Shown: one piece after another, positions 26,888 through 35,099 of the stretch | Position numbering within the stretch: the first letter of the stretch is position 1 | How the letters are laid out: every line of letters begins with the position of its first letter | Source: an uncultured SAR116 cluster alpha proteobacterium | Lineage (GTDB): Bacteria > Pseudomonadota > Alphaproteobacteria > Puniceispirillales > Marisalimonadaceae | Reading direction: 5' to 3' | DNA length: 64,000 nt | Assembly: GCA_902539895.1 (NCBI GenBank) | Contig: CACBMD010000001.1 | Location: 1-64,000, forward strand | Translations under genes and position numbers: made by a program | The notes under the pieces: model-generated | Told to the model about the DNA's origin: nothing | What the model saw: the letters and a program-made list of their open reading frames with translations, nothing else | Database searches by the model: none

Positions 26888-28674
26888 TTTGTTTCTCCTT
26901 CAAGAGCAAGCTCACGAGCAACGCGGCGCTCCTCACGTTTTACTTTAAATTGTACATAAATACCAAGTGTCAAAACTGCGACAATAGGGCAAATTGATGC
27001 TGCAGCCAAAATTCCAAATCCATCTGTTGAGCCAAGTGCATTTCCAAATCCTAGACCCATCGCAAGCACTAATGGAACAGTTACAGGCCCAGTAGTCACA
27101 CCTGCAGAGTCCCAACCAACATTGACGAATTCCTCAGTCGATAAAAGAGTTAATATTAATCCAAGGGTGTAGCCAGGTATTAAAATATACATTATATGAA
27201 ACCCATATATAAGCTTTAAAACACCTAGCATAATTCCAGTACCCACACCAAATGCGACAGCTATCATTAACATGGATTTTTTAAATGCACCGTTTGTTAA
27301 ATTTTGCACTGTCATCCCAAGGGCATTCAGAGCAGGCTCTGCAAGAGTGGCTGATAGACCAAGAACCCAAGCAAACAAACCTGCAATCCCGACACCTACA
27401 GTCATGCTATAAAGCGGACTTGCTGTGATTGCATCAATTGATGTAAAAGCACCTGCAATCAATCCGCCGGATTGATCTCCGAGTTTCGCTAAACCGTAGG
27501 TTAAACCGATATTAAAAATACACATTCCAACGACTGCTAGTATAATTCCATAGTAAGTTATGAAGGCATTTTTCAACTTTTCTCGCAAAATTACTAATAG
27601 CACCACTGCTAAGAAAATCACCAATGGTACAATGGCTCGTACACCTAAAATTACTTCTGTCCAAGGGGTAACTTCATACCATTGTGGCTGAGAGGTTGCA
27701 GTCTGAGCGGCTAATTTTATTTCAGCTGCCTTTTCGATAATCAGTTCAGCAGGAACTGTGTAAGCAGTATAAAAGCTTAGTATCAACACGCCCAGGATTG
27801 GGAACACTGATGCCAATGTCACAATACCAAACCCGGATAATGAAGAATCTGCACCTTTACCGGCTGCTGCAGCGACACCAATACCAAGTGCAAGGACTAA
27901 TGGTACTGTTACTGGACCAGTTGTAACTGCCCCACAATCCCAAGCTAAACCAACAATTTTAGTTAGTTCAGGGTCCATGAAAGCAATAATACTCAAAATT
28001 AAAGTAGGGGTAACGCTCATAAAAATCATTGGCTTTAAACTCCAGCCACGTAAGAACCTTACTGTCCCCAAAACTGCTGCTAAACCAACGCCAAGTCCAA
28101 CTAGTAAAACAGTCGCACCAGAACGATCATTTAGTAGTGTAAATAAATAAGGTGCTTGTTCTGGATTGACAATTGATCCAGCTACCTGCAATGCGCCAAT
28201 TGCTGGCTCGGCAAATGTTACACCTATCCCTAACAGGAATGCAATAAATAGTACGCCAGCCAATGGTAATTTACGAGGTAAAGTGTTTCCAATTATCTCA
28301 CCGAAAGGCATAAGTCCAAGCTTCAGGCCCTCCATAAACATCATCAAGCCAATCATAACAGCAAACAATCCGCCTGCAATTATACTTGCGTCCATAACAG
28401 GTGTTTGAAGAACTAAATATTGGAAAAGTGCCAAATAAATTGCCAGTGGAACAACTGCACGTGCCTGATCAATAAATCGTGTAGACAAATATGGTTGCAG
28501 AATTTTAAATATATCACCACCGCCCAATTTCATTTTTGGAACAGGTTGTGGATGTTCATTACCATGACGATCAAACAATGGCTCTGGCATTAATTCTTGG
28601 TATGGAATTTTTTGACTGTCGATTGACATTGCTTGGATGTAATCACCAAATCTTATGGTTTTGCGTCGTGCCAT
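26884..28674 (-). CDS. DUF1538 polytopic membrane protein with internal duplication
   Basis: This 596-residue inner-membrane protein has two DUF1538-like halves. The near-identical segments WDCGAVTTGPVTVPLVLALG (about 245-264) and WDSAGVTTGPVTVPLVLAMG (about 521-540) mark the repeat, as do FAEPAIGAL (about 154) and LAEPALNAL (about 444). A soluble N-terminal stretch of about 65 residues precedes the first helix, and the C-terminus is charged and cytoplasm-like. It leads an operon with two PII-like genes and a coiled-coil gene. A PII-gated transporter or channel is the likeliest role, but the substrate is unknown. Confidence 0.85.
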   Translation of the reverse strand: MARRKTIRFGDYIQAMSIDSQKIPYQELMPEPLFDRHGNEHPQPVPKMKLGGGDIFKILQPYLSTRFIDQARAVVPLAIYLALFQYLVLQTPVMDASIIAGGLFAVMIGLMMFMEGLKLGLMPFGEIIGNTLPRKLPLAGVLFIAFLLGIGVTFAEPAIGALQVAGSIVNPEQAPYLFTLLNDRSGATVLLVGLGVGLAAVLGTVRFLRGWSLKPMIFMSVTPTLILSIIAFMDPELTKIVGLAWDCGAVTTGPVTVPLVLALGIGVAAAAGKGADSSLSGFGIVTLASVFPILGVLILSFYTAYTVPAELIIEKAAEIKLAAQTATSQPQWYEVTPWTEVILGVRAIVPLVIFLAVVLLVILREKLKNAFITYYGIILAVVGMCIFNIGLTYGLAKLGDQSGGLIAGAFTSIDAITASPLYSMTVGVGIAGLFAWVLGLSATLAEPALNALGMTVQNLTNGAFKKSMLMIAVAFGVGTGIMLGVLKLIYGFHIMYILIPGYTLGLILTLLSTEEFVNVGWDSAGVTTGPVTVPLVLAMGLGFGNALGSTDGFGILAAASICPIVAVLTLGIYVQFKVKREERRVARELALEGETK

Positions 28675-28844
28675 AATTAATCCTTACAATATATTAATAT
28701 CTATAAATAACTGTAATAAAGTACTAAATCAATAAATTTTATTTAAGAATGTATAAATATAAACTGTAAAACCTACAAATTTTAAATAAATGATTTTTAC
28801 TTTTATCTAATTAAATCAATTACTTACTAAATTTATGATAGATT

Positions 28845-29642
28845 TTATGTTTTCCATTTAGGTTCTCTTTTTTCCAAAAAGGCTTTCAAACCTTCCTGGG
28901 CATCTGGGGTTGTTGCAGCATTACAAAAATCTTCAACTGCATTAGCAACACCTCTTCTGTAATCAAGATCATTAGTTCTTAAAAAGGCTGCTCTTCCTAA
29001 ATTCATAGATATTGGTGATTTCTTTGATAAGTTTATTGCTATTTCATTAGCTTTTTCTCTAATTTCACTTGATAAAACTTTTCGACTAATTAACCCTAGC
29101 ATAAGCGCTTCATCAGAATAAAATGTTCTACCACTAAAAAGTAAGTCAAATGCTTTATATCTTCCGATAATTCTTGGAAGATGTGTGAAATGGATTGCAG
29201 GTAACAATCCTAAGTTTATTTCTGGATATCCAAATGAAGCTTTTTCTGAAGCAATAATTATATCACATGATATAGCTAGTGTCATGCCTCCACCTCTTGC
29301 AGCTCCGTTGATTGATGCTATTGTAGGCTTTCCCATGTTATATTGAATATCCCAAAGATCTATATAGAGGCGTTTTAAAAACTCTCTAATTTCTAATCCT
29401 GACTTATTTATTAAAAGATTTAAATCTAGACCTGCAGAAAATATCCCGTTGACGACACTTTCTAAAATGATAGCTCTTACTTCTTTATCTTTAGAGGCAA
29501 TTTTAAGTCTGTCTAAAATATCATTTAAAAAATCAATGCTAAATGCATTGGAAGGATTACGTTTCAGTGTTATCCATGCAATGTGATCTATAACTTTATA
29601 TTCAATTAATTTGTCCATATTGATATTTAAATTTAACTTCAC
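28845..29642 (-). CDS. Enoyl-CoA hydratase/isomerase family protein
   Basis: This crotonase-fold enzyme of about 265 residues has the oxyanion-hole segments SVVNGIFSAGLDLNLL and SINGAARGGGMTLAISCDII, followed by FGYPEINLGLLPA. The expected acid/base Glu in the last motif is present in PEINLG. The annotated start is GTG 29642; an ATG at 29618 would remove eight residues and neither has a strong ribosome site. It may act in fatty-acid or amino-acid breakdown. About 170 bp between it and the DUF1538 gene shows nothing recognisable. Confidence 0.88.
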   Translation of the reverse strand: MKLNLNINMDKLIEYKVIDHIAWITLKRNPSNAFSIDFLNDILDRLKIASKDKEVRAIILESVVNGIFSAGLDLNLLINKSGLEIREFLKRLYIDLWDIQYNMGKPTIASINGAARGGGMTLAISCDIIIASEKASFGYPEINLGLLPAIHFTHLPRIIGRYKAFDLLFSGRTFYSDEALMLGLISRKVLSSEIREKANEIAINLSKKSPISMNLGRAAFLRTNDLDYRRGVANAVEDFCNAATTPDAQEGLKAFLEKREPKWKT

Positions 29643-29762
29643 CTAATTAATTGATTAAAATTTTGACATAAATGAAATTTAAATTGCAAAAATAAATAAC
29701 TAATAAAATTTATGATAATTTCATATATATATAATTAAATATCATTATTTATATTTTTAATC

Positions 29763-31595
29763 ATGCAACAATTAGATTATTTTGAAAAGATATTAAAAAA
29801 CATTGTTTCTGATAAAGATTTATTAAATTTATCTTTAAAAAATTCTAGTGATAGCTTTTCTAAGCTTTGTAGAGCTTTTATTTTTAAGTTTTACAATGAA
29901 AACAAAGATTTCAATGAATCTATGTCTTTATTAAATTCACTTAAGGATGAAACTTGCTTGAGCCTTTTTGATAAATTTTTTAATTCACAATCACAAAATA
30001 TTACATTTAATTATAATAGAAAATACAATGATCACATTTGGGATATTTTTTGTCCAGAGGCTCTTGAGTCTTATAATAAACCTGAAGAGATAAAGAATAA
30101 AATATTACGAAAAAGAAAACTGACTAATCTCAAAGAGAGTAAAAATCACCTTACAAACCCAGCTAAAGAGATACTTTTTTTAAGCAATGTTTTAATCACA
30201 ACACCAATAGATTATTTTTCACCAAACATACCAATTGAAATTAAAGATGAATTACAAAAATTTAAGAATGTAAGACAAAACTATTGGTATGATCATCCAA
30301 TACCTTTGGATGCGACAATTAATGAAAATGAAATAATTTATGGATTAAAAAATCTTGATGAAGCAATTGCTTACGAAGCACAAAGGAATAACTTAAAAAT
30401 TTCAGATAAAATCAAACTAGTTCTATCTGTTTCCGTCACACATAATGGTCTGGAAAAAATTGCGCTAGAATACGTTAAATTAATTATTAAGAAATCTTTA
30501 AATTTAAAATTTATTGAAGTTTATCTCTTTGATGAGGATATTTGTAGTAAAATTTACTCAACAATATTTCAACAGAATGATAAATTTAACAATTTATTAG
30601 GAGTCAATGGAAATTATGGTCGTCATTACACCTTTTTAAAATATATCTTATTAATTTATAATAAGGTAATTAACTCAGATTTTAGATATAGTTTTAAGAT
30701 TGATTTAGATCAAGTTTTTGATCAGAAGATGTTATTAAAAAATACTGGTTTTTCAATATTTGAAATTTTTAAAAATCAAAAATTTTGGGGAGGTACTGCA
30801 ACTGATTTCGAAGGAAGAAAAGTTGATTTAGGCATGCTGGCTGGAGCATTAGTAAATAAGAATGATATCTCCAAAGGTTTGTTTACACCAGATGTTCAAA
30901 GACCAAAGATAAAAGATTTTGCATCTGAATTATCATCAAAAAGAATTTTTTGTCCTGAATGGCCACAATCATTGTCAACAGAAGCAGAATTAATGTACAA
31001 ATCTAACGATATTCAAAGAATACATGTAACTGGTGGCACTACAGGAATAACAGTAGAAAGTTTAAAAAAATGGGCTCCATTTACGCCTAGTTTTGTTAAT
31101 AGAGCGGAAGATCAAGCTTTTGTTATTTCATCTATTAATAAAAACGAATATCTGAGTCATTGTCACGCCAAAAACTTGGTCATGAGACATGATAAACATG
31201 CGTTTGCTCAAAAAAGTATAGAAATGTCCAAGTTTGGAAAAGAAATAGGAAATTTAGAGAGAATATTAATATTTAGTAATTATTTTGAAGCGCATCAACT
31301 TGATTTTAAAATTTTAAAAGACCACTTCTGGCCATTTACATCAGTCTTTTCTACTAAGCATGCTGAATTCCTTGTAGGATTAATATTTTTAATTGATGGG
31401 TGTTTTAATGGTGAAAAATATGTAAGTTTGGGTGCAAAAAGGTTGTTGGATACTCAAAAATTTTGCAAAACAAAACTAAATGCTCAATACAAAACTGAAA
31501 AACGATTTTGGCGGGAGTTTGTAGATCGATTAGAATTTTTTGATGATAAAAATAATGTGTTAAAATCAATTATAAATTCAACTAAAATATTATGA
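29763..31595 (+). CDS. Large orphan protein with glycosyltransferase-like motifs
   Basis: This 610-residue soluble protein has no signal peptide. A Lys/Asn-rich helical N-terminal region (about 1-215) precedes an alternating segment LVLSVSVTHNGLEKIALEYV and FIEVYLFDEDIC. A DxD-like FKIDLDQVFD lies at about 311-320, FVNRAEDQAFVIS at about 444-456 and LVMRHDKHAF at about 472-481. DxD, then ED, then His in this order recalls metal-dependent GT-A glycosyltransferases. I cannot name a family. It stands alone between a divergent enoyl-CoA hydratase and a convergent hydrolase, and its very low GC fits the host. Confidence 0.6.
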   Translation: MQQLDYFEKILKNIVSDKDLLNLSLKNSSDSFSKLCRAFIFKFYNENKDFNESMSLLNSLKDETCLSLFDKFFNSQSQNITFNYNRKYNDHIWDIFCPEALESYNKPEEIKNKILRKRKLTNLKESKNHLTNPAKEILFLSNVLITTPIDYFSPNIPIEIKDELQKFKNVRQNYWYDHPIPLDATINENEIIYGLKNLDEAIAYEAQRNNLKISDKIKLVLSVSVTHNGLEKIALEYVKLIIKKSLNLKFIEVYLFDEDICSKIYSTIFQQNDKFNNLLGVNGNYGRHYTFLKYILLIYNKVINSDFRYSFKIDLDQVFDQKMLLKNTGFSIFEIFKNQKFWGGTATDFEGRKVDLGMLAGALVNKNDISKGLFTPDVQRPKIKDFASELSSKRIFCPEWPQSLSTEAELMYKSNDIQRIHVTGGTTGITVESLKKWAPFTPSFVNRAEDQAFVISSINKNEYLSHCHAKNLVMRHDKHAFAQKSIEMSKFGKEIGNLERILIFSNYFEAHQLDFKILKDHFWPFTSVFSTKHAEFLVGLIFLIDGCFNGEKYVSLGAKRLLDTQKFCKTKLNAQYKTEKRFWREFVDRLEFFDDKNNVLKSIINSTKIL

Positions 31596-31621
31596 TTTAT
31601 AATACTATTTTAAATTATACC

Positions 31622-32449
31622 TTAAATAGCAACGTATTTATATCCACTACCAAATTTATCTAAATATCCAAATTTTGGTTCTAGAATATGGCCTCCTGAA
31701 CAAATTATTCTATCATTACACACCATATCAAAAGCTTTTTTTCTTGATTTCAGTCCTTGCTCAACATCAATGTCAAATAGTACAGAAATATTTGGGTCTG
31801 ATAACTGTAAATTAGGTGTATGTAAAACATCGCCCATTTGAACAAAACTAATATTATCATCGTCTATTCTAAAGCCACTATGTCCAGGTGTGTGTCCTGG
31901 AAGTGGTACAGGGAATACTCCAGAAATTATTTCTTGATTAGTTTTTATTGTTTTTACTCTTTCACCATAGGCTTTGATAACAGATTTGTTTAAATCAGCC
32001 ATGTTTTTACCATTTACCTCAATATCTTCAAAATCATCCTTACTCCAAAAGTTTAATTCATCTTCTATAATGTTAACGGTTGCATTTGGAAAAATTGCCT
32101 TACCATCTTTGTTAATTGATCCTCCTACATGATCAGGATGTAAATGAGTAAAAAAAATGTCAGTTATATCTTCAGGTTTGACATTAGCTTTTGCAATTTC
32201 TTCATGAACAAATCCACAGGTTGGTCCAAATAAATCTCTACATCCTGAGTCAACTAATAGAATTTTTTCATTTTTGAATATTAGATAAGCATTAATTTGA
32301 CTGTTTGTGAGTTGATTATTTTCTTCAGAGAGTTTTTTTGTAGTTTCTTCATCTATATTAAGAAGTATTTCCTTAGGTAATGTTAACTCTCCATCCTTAA
32401 GAGCAACTACTCTTGTTGAACCAACCATTAGTTCTTGTAAATCTGACAT
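31622..32449 (-). CDS. Metallo-beta-lactamase-fold hydrolase
   Basis: This 275-residue MBL-fold enzyme carries the metal site FFTHLHPDHVGGS (HxHxDH). Further ligands are in PGHTPGHSGF and MGDVLH, with a late His in CSGGHI. The length and layout resemble AttM/lactonase-like and other small-molecule hydrolases rather than the nuclease type encoded just downstream. The substrate is unknown. The 81-bp gap to the ligase gene makes a separate transcript likely. Confidence 0.82.
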   Translation of the reverse strand: MSDLQELMVGSTRVVALKDGELTLPKEILLNIDEETTKKLSEENNQLTNSQINAYLIFKNEKILLVDSGCRDLFGPTCGFVHEEIAKANVKPEDITDIFFTHLHPDHVGGSINKDGKAIFPNATVNIIEDELNFWSKDDFEDIEVNGKNMADLNKSVIKAYGERVKTIKTNQEIISGVFPVPLPGHTPGHSGFRIDDDNISFVQMGDVLHTPNLQLSDPNISVLFDIDVEQGLKSRKKAFDMVCNDRIICSGGHILEPKFGYLDKFGSGYKYVAI

Positions 32450-32530
32450 GTTTTACTCCTATAAAATAATCTACAATTAAATGTTAGAAAATAAAATTTT
32501 GTAATTCAACACAATTAATATAAAAAATTT

Positions 32531-34096
32531 TTACAAAAACTCTAATTTGAATTCACAAAGTTGTATCACTTCGCTCGTTGGCTTATCTTCTCTAAGCCTC
32601 TTAATTCTAGGAAATCTCAACGCAACTCCAGATTTATGTCTTGTGCTAGAGTTAACAGAGTCAAAAGCAACTTCAATGACGAAAGTTTTTTCTACTTCTC
32701 TAACAGGACCAAATTTTTTAATCGTGTTGTTACGAACAAATTTATCTAAAATTTTTAATTCATTATCATTGAATCCAAAATATGCTTTTCCAATCGGAGA
32801 AAGTTGGTTTCCATCCCATAAACCAAAAGTAAAGTCAGAATAATAAGAGCTTCTTTTGCCGTGACCTCTTACTGCATACATTAAAATTGCATCAACAGTT
32901 TTAGGGTCTTTTTTCCATTTATACCAATGTCCTTTTGGACGACCAGAAATATAAGGGCTAGACTTTCTTTTTATCATTAAGCCTTCGTGTTGTTCGTCTA
33001 TAATTTCATTTTTTCTAATTGCAGTTAAATTCTTCCAACTATTAAAATTAATTATTTTTGATAAATCAAAAAATTCATTTTTGTTTTTATAATACCAATT
33101 CTCAAGTAAATTTCGTCTTTCTTCCCAATTTTTTTCTCTTAAATCATTATTGTTTAAATACAAAATATCATACAGCTTTACAAAAGCAGGGAAGTCATCA
33201 ATGTGCTTCAAACTTACTTTTTTTCTATTCAATCTTTGTTGTAGTGAATTAAAATTCATAGGGATATAATTTCTTCCTACTAATAATTCTCCATCAAGTA
33301 TAACCATATCTTTTTCAAGACTTTTTATTTCAGGAAATGAAAGACTAATATCATCACCTGTACGAGAAAAAATTTTGATGTTAGAATCATTTATAATAAT
33401 TTGTACTCTTATCCCATCCCATTTCCATTCTGCAACAAATTTATTGTAATTAAGATTTATAAAATCTTTATCTTCTAATGGATTGGCAAGCATCATAGGG
33501 TTAAATGTATTTTTAAGATCAATCTCTGGGATAGGACCTGTATCACATAACCATTTAAATAAATTTTCATATGGTGGGTCAATTCCGTGCCATATTTTTT
33601 CTATATCATCTAATTTTTTTTCTCCAAATTTAGCTAATGCGGTTTTAGCTAGTCTTGATGAAACACCTATTCGCAAACCACCGCTAATTAATTTAATTAA
33701 GGCCCATCTTTCAGTTTCATTTGCAATGGAAAGAAAGCTATGAATTTTTCTTTTTAATTCATTTTTATTGATATTTTTTAAAATACCTATCATTTTTGAA
33801 ATTTGAGGAAGATTACCATTTTCTTTATTAGGCCAGATTAAAGAAATAGTCTCCGCTAGATCTCCAACATAATCGTATGATAACGCAAATAACTCTTCAT
33901 CGACGGTTTCTCGAACTATCTCTTTTATTTTTGAAATTGGAACATTTTTTATTTCTAGACTGTTAGTAATAATAGCAAGAGTAAAACCTCTATCTGGATC
34001 AGGAGTGTTTTTAAAATAATCACATAAAACATCAACTTTTCTATTCCTAGATGAAGTTAACAATAATTTATTAATTAATTCACTAAAACTTCTCAC
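32531..34096 (-). CDS. ATP-dependent DNA ligase (ligase-associated DNA damage response type)
   Basis: This 521-residue ATP-dependent DNA ligase has an N-terminal helical DNA-binding domain (about 1-200). The adenylation motif I EWKWDGIRVQI has the nucleotidyl Lys at about 225, followed by FSRTGDD, DGELLVG and EGLMIKRKSSPYISGRPKGH, then a C-terminal OB-fold with RHKSGVALRFPRI. It belongs to the conserved bacterial set of ligase, MBL exonuclease, Lhr-like helicase and PdeM phosphoesterase, all four of which are here. It overlaps the exonuclease gene by 4 bp. Confidence 0.92.
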   Translation of the reverse strand: MRSFSELINKLLLTSSRNRKVDVLCDYFKNTPDPDRGFTLAIITNSLEIKNVPISKIKEIVRETVDEELFALSYDYVGDLAETISLIWPNKENGNLPQISKMIGILKNINKNELKRKIHSFLSIANETERWALIKLISGGLRIGVSSRLAKTALAKFGEKKLDDIEKIWHGIDPPYENLFKWLCDTGPIPEIDLKNTFNPMMLANPLEDKDFINLNYNKFVAEWKWDGIRVQIIINDSNIKIFSRTGDDISLSFPEIKSLEKDMVILDGELLVGRNYIPMNFNSLQQRLNRKKVSLKHIDDFPAFVKLYDILYLNNNDLREKNWEERRNLLENWYYKNKNEFFDLSKIINFNSWKNLTAIRKNEIIDEQHEGLMIKRKSSPYISGRPKGHWYKWKKDPKTVDAILMYAVRGHGKRSSYYSDFTFGLWDGNQLSPIGKAYFGFNDNELKILDKFVRNNTIKKFGPVREVEKTFVIEVAFDSVNSSTRHKSGVALRFPRIKRLREDKPTSEVIQLCEFKLEFL

Positions 34097-35082
34097 AAAT
34101 CCTCCTCATCTTCTCTTCCAGATAAGGATAGTGCTAATCCGTTGATCTGATTCATTTTGCACCAATGAACTATTGCTTCTTCTCTGCCGTGAGTGACATA
34201 AACATTTTCAGCGCCCGTTAATTTTATATAATGAGTCAACTCATTCCAATCTGCATGATCAGAAATTATAAGAGGAAGTTCAACTAGGCTTTGTTTAGCT
34301 CTTTGTTTGATTGACATCCATCCAGATGCTTGACAAATAATTGGATCTTCGAATTTTCTAGACCATACATTTTTAATTGCAGATGGTGGAGCAAGAATAA
34401 TTTCTCCTTGATACTCCTTTTTATCTTTGAGGTTTGTCTTTAAAAATTTTCCTAAAAAAATTTTTTCTTCTACATAATAATTACATAATTTTTCTAATGC
34501 TCCATGTATAAAAATTTCTTTATCATATCTTTGTTGTCTTAATAAGCCTATTATTCTTTGTGCCTTTCCAAGAGCATAAACTCCAACTAGATGTGGTCTT
34601 TTTGAAAATAATTCAAGTGATCTTAAGAGTTTTTTTATTTCATTATGTTCATTTGGATGTTGAAAAACAGGCAGTCCAAAAGTAGCTTCAGTAACTAAAG
34701 TGTGACATTTTACAGGTTCAAAATTTTCACAAGTTTTATCCTTTTTAGTTTTGTAATCACCTGTAAAATTTATTCTTTCGCCCTTATACTCTGCTAATAC
34801 TTGAACACTTCCTAATATATGTCCAGCTGGATAAAAGGTGATTTTAACATCATCAATTTTTAAAGTTTTATTTAATGTTAACTCTTGAAAATTTTGTGCA
34901 CAATTTTCACCATACCTTATTTTCATAATATTTATTGTCTCTTTTGTTGCTAAGACATTTTTATGACCTGGTTTGGCATGATCAGCATGTCCATGGGTTA
35001 TAATTGCATTTTCCACTGGCTTAGAAGGATCAATATATGTATTGATTGGAGATATATATAAATTTTCATTAATCCATTTCAT
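34093..35082 (-). CDS. Ligase-associated DNA damage response exonuclease (MBL/SNM1-like)
   Basis: This 329-residue metallo-beta-lactamase/beta-CASP-type nuclease has metal motif THGHADHAKPGH. Next come YPAGHILGSVQVL, NFTGDYKTKKDK and, near the end, ISDHADWNELTHYI and VYVTHGREEAIVHW. It is the exonuclease partner encoded with the ligase, which it overlaps by 4 bp. Its start codon lies only 17 bp from the start of the divergent helicase gene. Confidence 0.92.
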   Translation of the reverse strand: MKWINENLYISPINTYIDPSKPVENAIITHGHADHAKPGHKNVLATKETINIMKIRYGENCAQNFQELTLNKTLKIDDVKITFYPAGHILGSVQVLAEYKGERINFTGDYKTKKDKTCENFEPVKCHTLVTEATFGLPVFQHPNEHNEIKKLLRSLELFSKRPHLVGVYALGKAQRIIGLLRQQRYDKEIFIHGALEKLCNYYVEEKIFLGKFLKTNLKDKKEYQGEIILAPPSAIKNVWSRKFEDPIICQASGWMSIKQRAKQSLVELPLIISDHADWNELTHYIKLTGAENVYVTHGREEAIVHWCKMNQINGLALSLSGREDEEDL

Positions 35083-35099
35083 TATAGTAATATATAATA
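35083..35099. promoter_or_regulatory. 17-bp divergent start-to-start region of the ligase/helicase locus
   Basis: Only TATAGTAATATATAATA separates the start codon of the exonuclease gene (minus) from that of the helicase gene (plus). There is no Shine-Dalgarno sequence on either side. Both transcripts must be leaderless or start inside the opposite coding region. The AT-rich tract could hold overlapping -10 elements, which is inference. Confidence 0.5.
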
